64,000 nucleotides of DNA from Fulvivirga ulvae (GCF_021389975.1 NZ_CP089981.1:2815501-2879500); one strand, 5' to 3'. Numbered from the stretch's first letter, positions 25,736 to 35,166 are shown. A program made the numbers and translations. The notes: generated by a model from the sequence alone, not told the origin.

Positions 25736-26962
25736 TTAGTTAGAAGCGGCTACCCTGGCGGTTTCTTCCCACACTCTGAACACATTCTTGTAACATATTT
25801 TTTCAATATCTTCTTCTGAATAGCCCCTTTTGAGCAATTCATAGATCAGGTTAGGGTAATGAGACACATCTTTCAGCCCTTCAGGAAGTGTATCCCCAAC
25901 ACCATCAAAGTCAGAACCCAGACCAACATGGTCAATACCTGCTATTTTCACCACCTGGTCAATATGGTCAGCCACCTTCTGCACGTTGCTGTAGATTGGG
26001 TTCTCTTTGGAATAGCTAGCTATGTATGCCTTAGCAGCAGAATCTTCGGGGGTAAGGTTGTTTGACTGGAGGTAATCAGTGATATGCTGCCTCACATCAC
26101 GCGACCGCTGATCCAGGAAAGTAGAGCCGAAGTTGATCTGGATAACACCATCTTTCTCACCCAATAGTTTGATCATCTCATCTGACATATTGCGTTCAAA
26201 GCCAGGCGTAAAATGCCTGCATGACGAATGCGAGGCAATAACCGGAGCTTTGCTCAGCTTCATGACCTGATAGAAAGTGCTATCAGAAATATGTGAAACA
26301 TCGATCATGATACCTACATTGTTCATTTCACTGACTACCTCACGTCCAAAAGCACTGAGTCCATTCCATGTACGGGTAGTGTCATAAGAGGAGTCGCAAA
26401 TCAGGTTGTCTTTAGAGTGTGTGAGGGTAATGTACCGGATGCCACGCTGGTGGAAATAAGCTACATTACTGAGGTCGTCACCTATTGGTGCTCCATTTTC
26501 CATACCCATAGGCAGAGAGATTTTACCCGATGCAAATTGTTCCTTAACCTGCTCAGGAGAAGTTGCAATGGCAAACTTGTCAGGATATGCTTGTGTAATT
26601 GACCTTACCATATTTATAAGGCTGTCAGCCAGCTCTTTAGCTCCGCCAGTTTCCTGATAAGAGGCCGGAATATAGATAGACATAAACGGAGCGTCAAGGC
26701 CACCTTTCTTTGCTCGTTCGTAGTCGAAGTCACCTTTTTCCGTTTTGATAAGTATCTCTTTATCAGATTCAATATTAAAGTTATCCTCTTTCAACCTGTA
26801 AGGCAGATCAATATGGCCATCCGTAATGATGAATTTATGAGCCAGCTCATTGGCCCTTATCTGAAGGTCGGCATCAGATATTTCAGTGGATTCTTCGGTT
26901 TGCCCGGGTTGACATCCCATCAGGATGACCAACAGAAATAATATTGGTTTGATAATTTTCAT
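25736..26962 (-). CDS. Membrane dipeptidase (M19, renal dipeptidase family), lipoprotein
   Basis: 408 residues. Lipobox LMGC after the signal peptide. Zinc ligands of the M19 barrel: the HxD in ITDGHIDLPYR (about 45-55), the histidines in IDVSHISDSTF and VIASHSSCRHF, and the aspartate in GLGSDFDGVG near residue 345. It cleaves dipeptides, including D-containing ones, in the periplasm or on the surface. The gene is alone, divergent from the cytochrome b5-like gene. Confidence 0.92.
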   Translation of the reverse strand: MKIIKPILFLLVILMGCQPGQTEESTEISDADLQIRANELAHKFIITDGHIDLPYRLKEDNFNIESDKEILIKTEKGDFDYERAKKGGLDAPFMSIYIPASYQETGGAKELADSLINMVRSITQAYPDKFAIATSPEQVKEQFASGKISLPMGMENGAPIGDDLSNVAYFHQRGIRYITLTHSKDNLICDSSYDTTRTWNGLSAFGREVVSEMNNVGIMIDVSHISDSTFYQVMKLSKAPVIASHSSCRHFTPGFERNMSDEMIKLLGEKDGVIQINFGSTFLDQRSRDVRQHITDYLQSNNLTPEDSAAKAYIASYSKENPIYSNVQKVADHIDQVVKIAGIDHVGLGSDFDGVGDTLPEGLKDVSHYPNLIYELLKRGYSEEDIEKICYKNVFRVWEETARVAASN

Positions 26963-26990
26963 TAGCTGGTTATGTTTGTTTTGCGTTTTC

Positions 26991-26998
26991 TAACTTTG
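26991..26998 (+). promoter_or_regulatory. Candidate -7 element of the cytochrome b5-like gene
   Basis: TAACTTTG, perfect TAnnTTTG, 35 bases before the GTG start of the small haem protein gene. Confidence 0.4.
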
Positions 26999-27033
26999 AA
27001 AGTTATGCAAAATAATCAATTAACCTTTTAATA

Positions 27034-27288
27034 GTGGAGTCAGGCAACTTACCTTTTTATACAACCGGCCAATTAGCCCTGAGAAACGGTCAGGATAAAG
27101 AAGAAGTATGGATTGCTTACAGAGGTATCATTTATGATGTCACTAAATCTAAACTTTGGAGAGATGGTAAACACTATGAACACTGGGCTGGCCAGGACCT
27201 GACCAAAGAACTCGCTGATGCCCCTCATAACGAGAATGTATTTGACAAGTTTAAAGCAGTAGGGAAACTTGCTCCACTTCCAAATTAG
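27034..27288 (+). CDS. Cytochrome b5-like haem/steroid-binding domain protein
   Basis: 84 residues forming one domain. FYTTGQLALRNGQDKEEVWIAYRGIIYDVTKSKLW follows the b5 fold, and GKHYEHWAGQDLTKEL carries the haem-region H-x5-G-x-D pattern (H at about 51). The second axial histidine may be in ADAPHNENVFD. Proteins of this short type occur widely in bacteria and bind haem or steroid. GTG is the first plausible start after the upstream in-frame stop. Partner unknown. Confidence 0.82.
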   Translation: MESGNLPFYTTGQLALRNGQDKEEVWIAYRGIIYDVTKSKLWRDGKHYEHWAGQDLTKELADAPHNENVFDKFKAVGKLAPLPN

Positions 27289-27334
27289 TAGTTAGTGGAC
27301 AGTTCGGTGCCGGATTCGAGGAATTGGTGGTGTT

Positions 27335-27376
27335 TCGGTGACCAGTGATCAGTAATCGGAAGATTCAGTCGGCACC
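27335..27376 (+). repeat. Degenerate heptanucleotide repeat array
   Basis: Seven-base units TCGGTGA, CCAGTGA, TCAGTAA, TCGGAAG, ATTCAGT, CGGCACC follow one another in frame. Their reverse complements (TTACTGA, TCACTGG, TCACCGA) resemble the units of the array near 31.9 kb. The 200-base intergenic region holds nothing else that I can identify. Confidence 0.5.
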
Positions 27377-27489
27377 AGGCAAAGGAAGTAGGCAAAATTG
27401 GTTCCTTTTAAGTAACCAGTCCCTCAGCCATTAGATACCAGCCCCAGTTACTAATCCCCCAGAAAACCAGCAACCAGCCCCCGGCAACC

Positions 27490-28266
27490 CTACTTCCCTC
27501 CATTTCCTTTAAGGTCAGTGATGCATTGCGTGTCGAGTGTGGGCGGGGAACTCATGCCAAGGAGATCGGTAATTCCGGCGCCAGTTTCAGCGGTCCAGTA
27601 CATAAGGCAGTCTTCGACATTGCAGTGGTGGCCGTGTGCTGTGTCCTGATGCTGGGTGGTCAGCGGAGTTCCATTATTGACGAGGCCGAGGATGTGACCG
27701 AATTCGTGGTTCATAACTGTTGACGTAAGCAAACTTGTTGAGGGCTGGCCGAGGCCACCTGAATTATCTTTGATAGTTTTCTGAAATAAGGCCATTGATG
27801 TATTCCGGTAGGCAATGCCCAGCACTTTGGAATTGTCAGTATCCTCACTATAGCCTCCATCAGCAAAAAAGAAGTAAGTGGCGATGGTATTCCCACTTGT
27901 AAATTGCGTGCGGTTATTATCTTCAATGGCCCTGATGTCACTCACCGTATATTGAGCCTGCCCGGGAGCACTGATCTCACTGGTGACCACAGTGATGTTA
28001 GATTTGTTGAGGTGTTGTCCTAAAAATGCTTTCAGATTATTTATTGCAGCAGCGGATGGCTCATAACCGGAAGCATACTGTATTTCAATGATCAGGTTAT
28101 TATAAGTTTCTGATGATAGAAGGTCATTGGCTGATACCCCGACATTCTGATTATTAGATGGGTTGTTGGTTACTTCATTTTCATCATCATCGCTACATCC
28201 GCCGATGAATATTGAAAAAAGGATTAAACTTAATGCCGCAAAGTATTTCAAAAGGTTAATCTTCAT
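27490..28266 (-). CDS. Secreted zinc metalloprotease-like lipoprotein (matrixin-type HExxHxxGxxH)
   Basis: 258 residues. Lipobox IGGC followed by an acidic linker. VMNHEFGHILGLVNNG (near residue 183) holds HEFGH and LG, the zinc-binding helix of metzincins, with the third ligand probably a histidine in HQDTAHGHHC. A methionine in EDCLMYWTAET could be the Met-turn. Two nearby cysteines (HHCNVEDC) may form a disulfide. It is surface-anchored; the target is unknown. Divergent from the amino-sugar kinase gene. Confidence 0.75.
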   Translation of the reverse strand: MKINLLKYFAALSLILFSIFIGGCSDDDENEVTNNPSNNQNVGVSANDLLSSETYNNLIIEIQYASGYEPSAAAINNLKAFLGQHLNKSNITVVTSEISAPGQAQYTVSDIRAIEDNNRTQFTSGNTIATYFFFADGGYSEDTDNSKVLGIAYRNTSMALFQKTIKDNSGGLGQPSTSLLTSTVMNHEFGHILGLVNNGTPLTTQHQDTAHGHHCNVEDCLMYWTAETGAGITDLLGMSSPPTLDTQCITDLKGNGGK

Positions 28267-28334
28267 AACTTAGTCATTGGTAAGACCTTTATGGTACGTA
28301 ATAAATATTTGAAGACAAAATTTTTATCGATAAA

Positions 28335-29183
28335 ATGATCCTGATAGCCGATAGCGGGGCAAGTAAAGCCGATTGGAGGTTGATTGACGCAGAAACGAAT
28401 ATTCAGCAGTTTCAGTCGCTTGGCATTAATCCATATCATCAAAAAGCTGAAAATATAAAGGCGGAGATCATGGAATCTTTAAAGCCAAAGATTTCAGATC
28501 CTGTGCATCAATTGTTCTTTTATGGCGCAGGCTGTTCTTCGGCCGCCAATAAACAGACACTGAAAACCATTTTTGAAGAGGCTTTTCCCAATGCCTTAAT
28601 TACCGTTGATCATGATCTAATGGGAGCTGCCAGGTCATTGTGCGGCTATGATCCGGGGATAGCCTGTATTCTCGGTACAGGTGCAAATTCGTGCTATTAT
28701 GATGGCAACAGTATCACTTCCAATGTCCCTTCGTTGGGGTTCATTATGGGAGATGAGGGTAGTGGTGCCTGGCTGGGTAAAAAGCTGTTGGGTTCTTTTA
28801 TCCGGGGTGAACTGGGCGATGAACTTGAAAGCAAAATGATCAAACGCTTTGACCTGAACAGGGATACCATTCTTGAACATGTATACCAAAAGCCCTTTCC
28901 TGCAAGGTACATGGCAGGGTTTTCCAAATTTATCTTCCAGAACATCAAGCATCCGGTGCTTTACAGGCTGGTGTACCGGGGTTTCGAACTGTTTTTTGAG
29001 AAGAATATTGAAAAGTATGATCAATACCGGCAGTTACCCGTACATTTTACCGGATCAGTAGCTTTTTACTACAGTAACATATTGAGGCAAGTGGCCAATG
29101 ACAGAGGCATAACTGTCAGGAATATTGTGGAGAGCCCAATCGCCGGACTGACTTTATATCATCAAAATAGTGTAATGCGATGA
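28335..29183 (+). CDS. N-acetylglucosamine/N-acetylmuramate kinase-like (BadF/BadG/BcrA ATPase family)
   Basis: 282 residues. Actin-like ATPase motifs: LIADSGASKADWRL (phosphate 1), ACILGTGANSCYYDG (phosphate 2, about 113-127), MGDEGSGAWLGKKLL (about 138-152). This is the family of GlcNAc kinases and of clostridial MurK. The ATGA overlap with murQ strongly suggests it phosphorylates MurNAc (and perhaps GlcNAc) to feed MurQ in cell-wall sugar recycling. The kinase specificity is inferred from the neighbour. Confidence 0.83.
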   Translation: MILIADSGASKADWRLIDAETNIQQFQSLGINPYHQKAENIKAEIMESLKPKISDPVHQLFFYGAGCSSAANKQTLKTIFEEAFPNALITVDHDLMGAARSLCGYDPGIACILGTGANSCYYDGNSITSNVPSLGFIMGDEGSGAWLGKKLLGSFIRGELGDELESKMIKRFDLNRDTILEHVYQKPFPARYMAGFSKFIFQNIKHPVLYRLVYRGFELFFEKNIEKYDQYRQLPVHFTGSVAFYYSNILRQVANDRGITVRNIVESPIAGLTLYHQNSVMR

Positions 29184-30001
29184 ATACCAATACCACCGAA
29201 TCACCCTCCAACTTTGATAACCTTGAGCAGATGTCTGTTAGAGACATTTTGATAAATATTAATAATGAAGATACCACTGTACCCAAGGCTGTAATGCGTG
29301 CCATGCCTCAAATCGAGGCGCTTGTACCGGAAATAGTGAAACAGCTCAAAAAAGGAGGTCGTCTTTTCTACATTGGGGCCGGAACCAGCGGCCGTCTTGG
29401 TATAGTCGATGCCTCTGAAATACCTCCGACTTTTGGTATGCCACACGGAGTAGTGATTGGTATTATTGCCGGTGGTGACCAGGCTATCCGCAAGGCAGTA
29501 GAGTTTGCCGAGGACGACACCGAGCAGGCCTGGAAAGACATGCAGGAGCACCAGATCAATCATAAAGATGTAGTGATCGGCATTGCAGCCTCTGGCAGAA
29601 CGCCTTATGTAATAGGAGGGGTGAGAACAGCAAAAGAGCACGGACTTGTAACCGGGTGCATCACCTGTAACCGGGATTCTGAGCTGGCCGGTTCGGTAAC
29701 TTTTCCTATAGAGGTGGTCGTAGGACCTGAATTCGTGACAGGCAGCACCCGCATGAAAGCAGGTACCGCCCAGAAGCTTGTACTGAATATGATATCCACC
29801 ACCGTGATGATACAAATGGGACGCGTGAAGGGAAACAAAATGGTCGATATGCAGTTAAGTAATAATAAATTGGTCGACAGGGGCACGCGCATGTTGATGG
29901 AAGAACTATCAATAGGTCGTGAAGAGGCAGAAGTGCTTTTGAAAGAACATGGGTCAGTGAGGAAAGTAATAGATTTTATCAGGAAGAATGCACGAGATTG
30001 A
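29180..30001 (+). CDS. murQ: N-acetylmuramic acid 6-phosphate etherase
   Basis: 273 residues with a SIS sugar-isomerase fold. GGRLFYIGAGTSGRLGIVDASEIPPTFG (about 55-82) contains the catalytic glutamate-bearing DASE motif, and GIAASGRTPYVIGG plus FVTGSTRMKAGTAQKL are family signatures. It splits MurNAc-6-phosphate into GlcNAc-6-phosphate and lactate. Four bases overlap with the kinase gene before it and 14 with the hypothetical gene after it. Confidence 0.96.
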   Translation: MNTNTTESPSNFDNLEQMSVRDILININNEDTTVPKAVMRAMPQIEALVPEIVKQLKKGGRLFYIGAGTSGRLGIVDASEIPPTFGMPHGVVIGIIAGGDQAIRKAVEFAEDDTEQAWKDMQEHQINHKDVVIGIAASGRTPYVIGGVRTAKEHGLVTGCITCNRDSELAGSVTFPIEVVVGPEFVTGSTRMKAGTAQKLVLNMISTTVMIQMGRVKGNKMVDMQLSNNKLVDRGTRMLMEELSIGREEAEVLLKEHGSVRKVIDFIRKNARD

Positions 30002-30560
30002 ACCATACTACCGGTGGCTTCATTTATATAATCCGGCAGAAGATGAACGATCTCCCTTTCATGGGAAAGAGTACAATTTTGACCTGTACTCCGAAAATAT
30101 TTATGGTTACTATATCGATCCCGCCTGGGATTTTATGGGCTCGGAGACTCTCTATCTGAAAATATTGTATGCAGACTATGATGAGGGGTTTGCCATCATC
30201 GAGTTTATCGGGGAGTGGAATGATACCATCAATAATGATATCATGCACCTCAAACGCAATGTTATAGAAGCCCTGCTGCATGAAGGTGTCAACAAATACA
30301 TATTAATAGGTGAAAATATATTCAACTTCCACGGTTCGGACGACTGCTACTACGAAGAGTGGTTTGAGGAGGTGGAGGATGGGTGGATTGCCGCGGTTAA
30401 CTTTCCTCAGTTTGTGCAGGACGAGCTCAAGAACTTCAATGTAGATTCTTTTGTGAATATGGGAGGAAGTTTGCAAATTGATAAATGGCGTACGCTGAGC
30501 CCTCAAAGGTTCTTCCTTTTGGTGAATCAGCTTATACAGAGAAGAATATCCTTACACTAA
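29988..30560 (+). CDS. Conserved hypothetical protein, murQ operon
   Basis: 190 residues, soluble, strongly acidic and rich in aromatic residues (YYRWLHLYNP, YGYYIDPAWDFMGSETLYLKILYADYDEGFAIIEFIGEW, DDCYYEEWFEEVEDGW). No signal peptide or catalytic motif that I recognise. It overlaps murQ by 14 bases, so it is made together with the recycling enzymes and may help them. The lipase-like gene starts 9 bases after its stop. Confidence 0.65.
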   Translation: MHEIEPYYRWLHLYNPAEDERSPFHGKEYNFDLYSENIYGYYIDPAWDFMGSETLYLKILYADYDEGFAIIEFIGEWNDTINNDIMHLKRNVIEALLHEGVNKYILIGENIFNFHGSDDCYYEEWFEEVEDGWIAAVNFPQFVQDELKNFNVDSFVNMGGSLQIDKWRTLSPQRFFLLVNQLIQRRISLH

Positions 30561-30569
30561 TACCAAAAG

Positions 30570-31784
30570 ATGAAATTATTCAGAAGCTTTTACTCCTATT
30601 CGACATTTTCGGTCTTCACATTATTACTCCTTTTCCTTTCTGGCTGCGGTGGCGATGATGATGGTGAAATTGCCCCGGAGATCGTCAAACTTGAAAATAG
30701 TGAGGCATTATTTTCGAGGTCGAAAGAAGAAATGGTCACGCTGGCTAATATTGCAGGCTATCCTGAGTTGGCAGCGTATCTGAATTATGATATTAGCATT
30801 TACACTATTACCTATAAAACAGATTATCTGGGTCAGGAGATTATAGCCTCCGGATTGGTGGCCTTTCCGGAGACCGGGGAGAGTGTACCTATGATGAGCT
30901 TCCAGCATGGCACCATGGTAAAGCATAGTGATGCACCGACCGTAGATACACAGACCTACACCTTCCTGGCCAGCGTTGCCAGTGCAGGATATATTTTCCT
31001 CATCCCCGATTTTATCGGATTTGGCAGCTCAAGTGACATACTACACCCCTATTATCGTGCTGATATTACGGCAAGTTCAATTACAGACATGATGATTGCT
31101 GCCAGGGAACTTGCATATCTCGAAGGCTATAAGTTTAACGGTAAGGCCTTTCTGTCGGGCTATTCAGAGGGAGGATTTGCTACTATGGCCACTCATAAAG
31201 CAATAGAGGAAGACGGCCTGGAAGGTTTTGAACTGGTAGCCTCTGCACCTGCTGCGGGAGGATATGACTTAAAGGGCATGCAAGAATATTTCTTTTCACA
31301 GGAGGTTTACCACCAGCCTTATTATATGGCCTACGTGGCACTTTCGTTCAAAAATACCTATGGATGGAACCAGCCGCTGTCAGACTTTTTTCAGGAGCCT
31401 TACGCTTCGGAGATTCCTGGCTACTTCGATGGTACCATGTCCGGTGGCTCTATTAACAATAAATTAGATACTGTGGTAGCAGACTTTATAGCACCGGATT
31501 TCCTGAATAATGTAGATACGGACCCTAAATATGCTGATATCCGTGCAGCATTTGAAGAGAATAGCGTCGATAATTGGGTGCCACAAAATAAGATGTTTAT
31601 GTATCACGGTACGGCAGATGTGACTGTACCTTATCAAAACTCGATTGATACTTACGAAAACTTAATATTAGCCGGAGCCTCTTCAACAACCGTCGAATTT
31701 ATTGCTATTGAAGGAGCAGATCATGGATCAGGGTTTTTCCCCTACCTTCAAGATGTGCTAGGCAGGTTTGAGGCTTTAAAGTAA
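30570..31784 (+). CDS. Alpha/beta hydrolase (secretory lipase-like) lipoprotein
   Basis: 404 residues. Signal peptide with lipobox LSGC then GGDDDGE. Nucleophile elbow GYSEGG (serine about 198). The acid is likely in YHGTADVTVPY (about 350) and the histidine in EGADHGSGFF (about 388). SFQHGTM and IPDFIGFG fit the large-hydrolase oxyanion side. It may cleave lipids or ester-linked material outside the cell. Short spacing makes it the likely last gene of the kinase-murQ unit. Confidence 0.78.
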   Translation: MKLFRSFYSYSTFSVFTLLLLFLSGCGGDDDGEIAPEIVKLENSEALFSRSKEEMVTLANIAGYPELAAYLNYDISIYTITYKTDYLGQEIIASGLVAFPETGESVPMMSFQHGTMVKHSDAPTVDTQTYTFLASVASAGYIFLIPDFIGFGSSSDILHPYYRADITASSITDMMIAARELAYLEGYKFNGKAFLSGYSEGGFATMATHKAIEEDGLEGFELVASAPAAGGYDLKGMQEYFFSQEVYHQPYYMAYVALSFKNTYGWNQPLSDFFQEPYASEIPGYFDGTMSGGSINNKLDTVVADFIAPDFLNNVDTDPKYADIRAAFEENSVDNWVPQNKMFMYHGTADVTVPYQNSIDTYENLILAGASSTTVEFIAIEGADHGSGFFPYLQDVLGRFEALK

Positions 31785-31814
31785 TTCGTGCTTTATCGTT
31801 ACGGTAATTAACTA

Positions 31815-31845
31815 GCTTTCCTAATCCTTAAAGGCTTAGGAAAGC
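31815..31845 (+). terminator. Hairpin after the hydrolase gene
   Basis: GCTTTCCTAA and TTAGGAAAGC form a perfect 10-bp stem with an inner CCTT/AAGG stem in the loop. No T run follows, so termination is not certain. Confidence 0.45.
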
Positions 31846-31900
31846 ACACGCCATAAAAACTTTACCAAACCGCCATATTCTAATTCTTCACAAACCCCGT

Positions 31901-31984
31901 TTTACCGTTTACCATTCACTGTTTACTGGTCACCACCTACCAAACGCTTCGGTCTTCTGACTCCCGGCTTCCAACTTCAATTAC
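31901..31984 (+). repeat. Heptanucleotide-period repeat, twelve degenerate units
   Basis: Reads in seven-base steps as TTTACCG, TTTACCA, TTCACTG, TTTACTG, GTCACCA, CCTACCA, AACGCTT, CGGTCTT, CTGACTC, CCGGCTT, CCAACTT, CAATTAC without losing frame. The first six share a TYACYR core, the later ones a C-G/A-CTT core. Confidence 0.6.
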
Positions 31985-31990
31985 TCATAT

Positions 31991-32602
31991 CTATCCAACA
32001 GGTTCTACTTCGGCAACCTTTGAAATAAGGTACTTTCTTTGCGTTTTAATTTCGCAGCATACGTACCGTGTTCTTCGGAGGGTTTCCTTTCTAAAGACCC
32101 GTTGCCTAAACTTAAAAAGCTGGCCTGCGGAAATTTCACTCAGGCTTACGCCCGATCTGTTTTCATCATGCTCCTGCAGTGCCCTCATCAGTTGATGGTC
32201 ATTGCAGGAGGAGGCTTTCGGGTTTTTTAAGTATTGTGCCAGTTTCCTCAATACCTGATCAGGAAAAATATGATTACTCATCATCGGGAGCATCAGTTTC
32301 TTGAAATTGTTTTTCCATTCTGTACCATGCGGCCGTACGCTTCTTTTGTACTCGCTGAACGTCACCAGGTGCGCCACTTCATGAATGTAAGTGATCAGGA
32401 AAGAATAAGGATTGAGATCGTTGTTTACAGTGATTACATGCAGCTTGAGTTTAGGATCATACCTGTAGTCCCCAAGCTTGGAGGCACGTTTGTTTTTGAT
32501 CTTGAAAGTAAAGCCATGCTCCACCCATAACTTATAGCAATAGTCAATGGAGTGCTCTGGTAAAAATTTCTGAACTGCGGACTTAAAGCGTGCTTCACTC
32601 AT
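31991..32602 (-). CDS. SprT-like domain protein
   Basis: 203 residues. Zinc-type motif YIHEVAHLVTF (HExxH, about 75-85) in a domain starting with a TFKIKNKRASKLGDYRY beta stretch, like SprT/Spartan proteases. The C-terminal cysteine pair (YVCCEIK) could be part of a small zinc ribbon but is incomplete. SprT-family proteins cleave DNA-protein crosslinks in eukaryotes; the bacterial role is unknown. The ATG chosen lies behind GAGGAG; a TTG 18 bases upstream is weaker. Confidence 0.8.
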   Translation of the reverse strand: MSEARFKSAVQKFLPEHSIDYCYKLWVEHGFTFKIKNKRASKLGDYRYDPKLKLHVITVNNDLNPYSFLITYIHEVAHLVTFSEYKRSVRPHGTEWKNNFKKLMLPMMSNHIFPDQVLRKLAQYLKNPKASSCNDHQLMRALQEHDENRSGVSLSEISAGQLFKFRQRVFRKETLRRTRYVCCEIKTQRKYLISKVAEVEPVG

Positions 32603-33063
32603 ATACAAAAAACTCCTCAAAAATAATTGTTTTTTTGAAATAGGCCAGACTGCAGGCTTTTCTCATTTTTTATTGAAAAGGGTCAAAGTTTCGCTGTCGT
32701 AAATCTCTGAAATGTCCAAATAATCTAAAATATAACATCCACATCCCTTATCCGAAACATTGCATACCCCCCTCAGAATCAATAAAGAATAAATTAGCAG
32801 TGTGGATTGGCTGAATAGAAGAGCATATTCAGGACGAGCTTAAAGACCTTACGATACGGCATTGTTCTGACTTTGAGACTTACAAGAGACTCAAGGCACC
32901 TCATGGCATATAAGAAAGGGATTCTTACCGCCCGGACTACAGCATGATTAACCTGATTTTCTGCTTGTTATTTTAATTATAGAAGGTTTAGTGACCTGCT
33001 TTTTTTAAGCCATACCTGCAAACGATTTCTGAGTTTTAATGTTCAACATAAACCTATAGACCA
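32603..33063. other. 460-base region without a recognised gene
   Basis: No convincing gene on either strand. One short open stretch (about 32820-32912 +) reads EEHIQDELKDLTIRHCSDFE and may be a remnant. The 100 bases before the glucanase gene are AT-rich and probably hold its promoter, but no TAnnTTTG was found. Confidence 0.4.
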
Positions 33064-35166
33064 ATGATTAAAATCAACTCCTATGAATTATCTGTGCTTC
33101 CGAAATCTGGAAGCACCGACGTTTTTAAGTCCAGGCTGAAGATGTTTGTCAATAGCCGGCGAAGTTTTATACTTCTTGTATGTGGTGTAATGATGTCCCT
33201 TACCGTTTACTCCCAGTTACCAACTGCGCAGCAGGTAGCCGCCAATATGAAAGTCGGCTGGAACCTCGGAAATACCCTGGAAGCTATTGGAGGGGAAACC
33301 AGCTGGGGCAACCCCATGGCAAACCAGCAGCTTATCAATAGTGTGAAAGCTGCCGGGTTCAATACCGTACGCCTTCCCGTTTCATGGGATCAGTATGCCA
33401 ACCAGAGTAACAATCAAATCGATGCAGCCTGGATGGCCAGGGTGAAAGAAGTGGTTGATTATTGTATCAGCAACGATTTGTACGTGATCCTCAACATTCA
33501 CTGGGACAATGGATGGCTCGAAGAGAACGTGACTACGGCACAGCAGCAGGCCGTAAATGTGAAACAGAATGCTTACTGGACGCAAATAGCCAATTATTTC
33601 AAAGCCTATAACGAGCATCTGCTTTTTGCCAGTGCCAATGAGCCTCGCGTGGAGGATGCTACAGGTATGTCGGTATTGTTATCATACCACCAAACCTTTG
33701 TTAATGCAGTGCGTGCAACAGGTGGAAACAACAGCTCACGGACACTGATCGTGCAAGGGCCAAAAACAGATATAGGCACGACCAATGAGCTGATGAATAC
33801 CCTGCCTACCGATCAGATAGCCAACCGTATGATGGTGGAAGTACATTACTATGACCCTTATCAATTTTGCCTGATGGACAATGATGAAAGCTGGGGTAAT
33901 GTGTTTTACTACTGGGGCAATGGTTATCACTCCTCCACAAATACTTCCAGAAACGCCAACTGGGGAGAAGAAAGCCATGTGGATGAAAGGTTCGGATTGA
34001 TGAAGGCTAAGTTTGTAGATCAGGGTATTCCGGTTATTATAGGTGAATTTGCCGCTAAGAAGCGTTCCGGTATTCCGGAAGAGTCACTTCATATCGCATC
34101 CCGGGAGTATTATCACAAATATGTAGTTCAGTCCGCTATTGACCATGGTATGATTCCTGTGTATTGGGATCATGGTCAGCCCGAATTTGGATTGTTTAAC
34201 CGCAGTACCGGAGCAGTGGTTGATCAGGGCAATCTTGATGCAATTATGGAAGGTGCTGCGGGAAGCTGTACTCCCACACAGATTACACCCTATGTTCAGC
34301 TAAACGGAGGACCATGGGCACAAACATCCAGCGCAAACCTTGATGCAGGAGGTAGCGTAAAATTTGGCCCGCAACCCACCCGGGGAGGATCTTGGAGCTG
34401 GCGCGGTCCCAATTCCTTTAGTGCTACTACACGCGAGGTGACCATTGCTAACATACAATCCAACCAGGCAGGTGATTATGTCGCTACCTACACTAATACC
34501 GCAGGCTGTAGCAGTACAAATACTTTTAAAGTAACTATCAACAGCAGTGCGTCTTCCATTGTAGTAAGAGCCCGGGGAACCCAGGGAGATGAAACCATTG
34601 AATTACGTGTTGGCAGCCAAACCGTCGCCACCTGGACACTGGGTACATCATACGCTAACTACACTGCTTCGGGAAACGGGGCAGTATCTGTTCATTTTAC
34701 CAATGATAACGGAGGAAGGGATGTACAGATAGATTATGTTACCGTTGGAGGAACAACCTATCAGTCAGAAAACCAGTCAACCAATACTGGTGTGTGGCAA
34801 AATAGCAGTTGTGGAGGCTCTAACAGCGAATGGTTGAATTGCAATGGGTATATAAGCTATGCTACCACTGGCAGTTCATCAGCCAGGACAGCCCAGGCTG
34901 AATCAGGTGTATCAAACGTGGAAGAGATTGTTGATATCGTTATTTATCCCAACCCATCGCGGGAAGGAAACTTTTCCATTACTGTTCCTAAAGCCATGGA
35001 AAATGCAACTATTCATGTTTTTGATAACAAGGGCAGACAGGTGTATGAAAATGTAGCCGAGAGAAGCGGAACATTTGATATAAATACTAACCTTAAAGCA
35101 GGGGTTTATCTTGTAAAGCTTACTTCTGGAAAAGCTAATTTGACTAAAAAACTAATCGTTAGATAA
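33064..35166 (+). CDS. GH5 endo-glucanase with Ig-like and CBM60-like domains and T9SS tail
   Basis: 700 residues. A signal peptide near 27-55 (an ATG at codon 27 could be the start). GH5 domain about 56-400: acid/base glutamate in SANEPRVE (about 195), nucleophile glutamate in VIIGEFAAKKR (about 325), plus GWNLGNTLEA and HYYDPYQFCL. Then an Ig-like module (about 405-495), a calcium-type carbohydrate-binding module resembling CBM60 (IVVRARGTQGDETIELRVG, about 498-600) and a type IX sorting domain (IVIYPNPSREGNF, 625-700). Secreted to the surface to cut beta-glucans or xylan; the esterase next door suggests joint action. Confidence 0.88.
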   Translation: MIKINSYELSVLPKSGSTDVFKSRLKMFVNSRRSFILLVCGVMMSLTVYSQLPTAQQVAANMKVGWNLGNTLEAIGGETSWGNPMANQQLINSVKAAGFNTVRLPVSWDQYANQSNNQIDAAWMARVKEVVDYCISNDLYVILNIHWDNGWLEENVTTAQQQAVNVKQNAYWTQIANYFKAYNEHLLFASANEPRVEDATGMSVLLSYHQTFVNAVRATGGNNSSRTLIVQGPKTDIGTTNELMNTLPTDQIANRMMVEVHYYDPYQFCLMDNDESWGNVFYYWGNGYHSSTNTSRNANWGEESHVDERFGLMKAKFVDQGIPVIIGEFAAKKRSGIPEESLHIASREYYHKYVVQSAIDHGMIPVYWDHGQPEFGLFNRSTGAVVDQGNLDAIMEGAAGSCTPTQITPYVQLNGGPWAQTSSANLDAGGSVKFGPQPTRGGSWSWRGPNSFSATTREVTIANIQSNQAGDYVATYTNTAGCSSTNTFKVTINSSASSIVVRARGTQGDETIELRVGSQTVATWTLGTSYANYTASGNGAVSVHFTNDNGGRDVQIDYVTVGGTTYQSENQSTNTGVWQNSSCGGSNSEWLNCNGYISYATTGSSSARTAQAESGVSNVEEIVDIVIYPNPSREGNFSITVPKAMENATIHVFDNKGRQVYENVAERSGTFDINTNLKAGVYLVKLTSGKANLTKKLIVR

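Noticed and set aside
29201..29815. 204-codon minus-strand frame opposite murQ
   Set aside because: Shadow; composition is low in normal hydrophobic patterns and murQ is certain.
31901..31984. CRISPR array
   Set aside because: Units of seven bases without spacers, degenerate, and no cas genes in the window.
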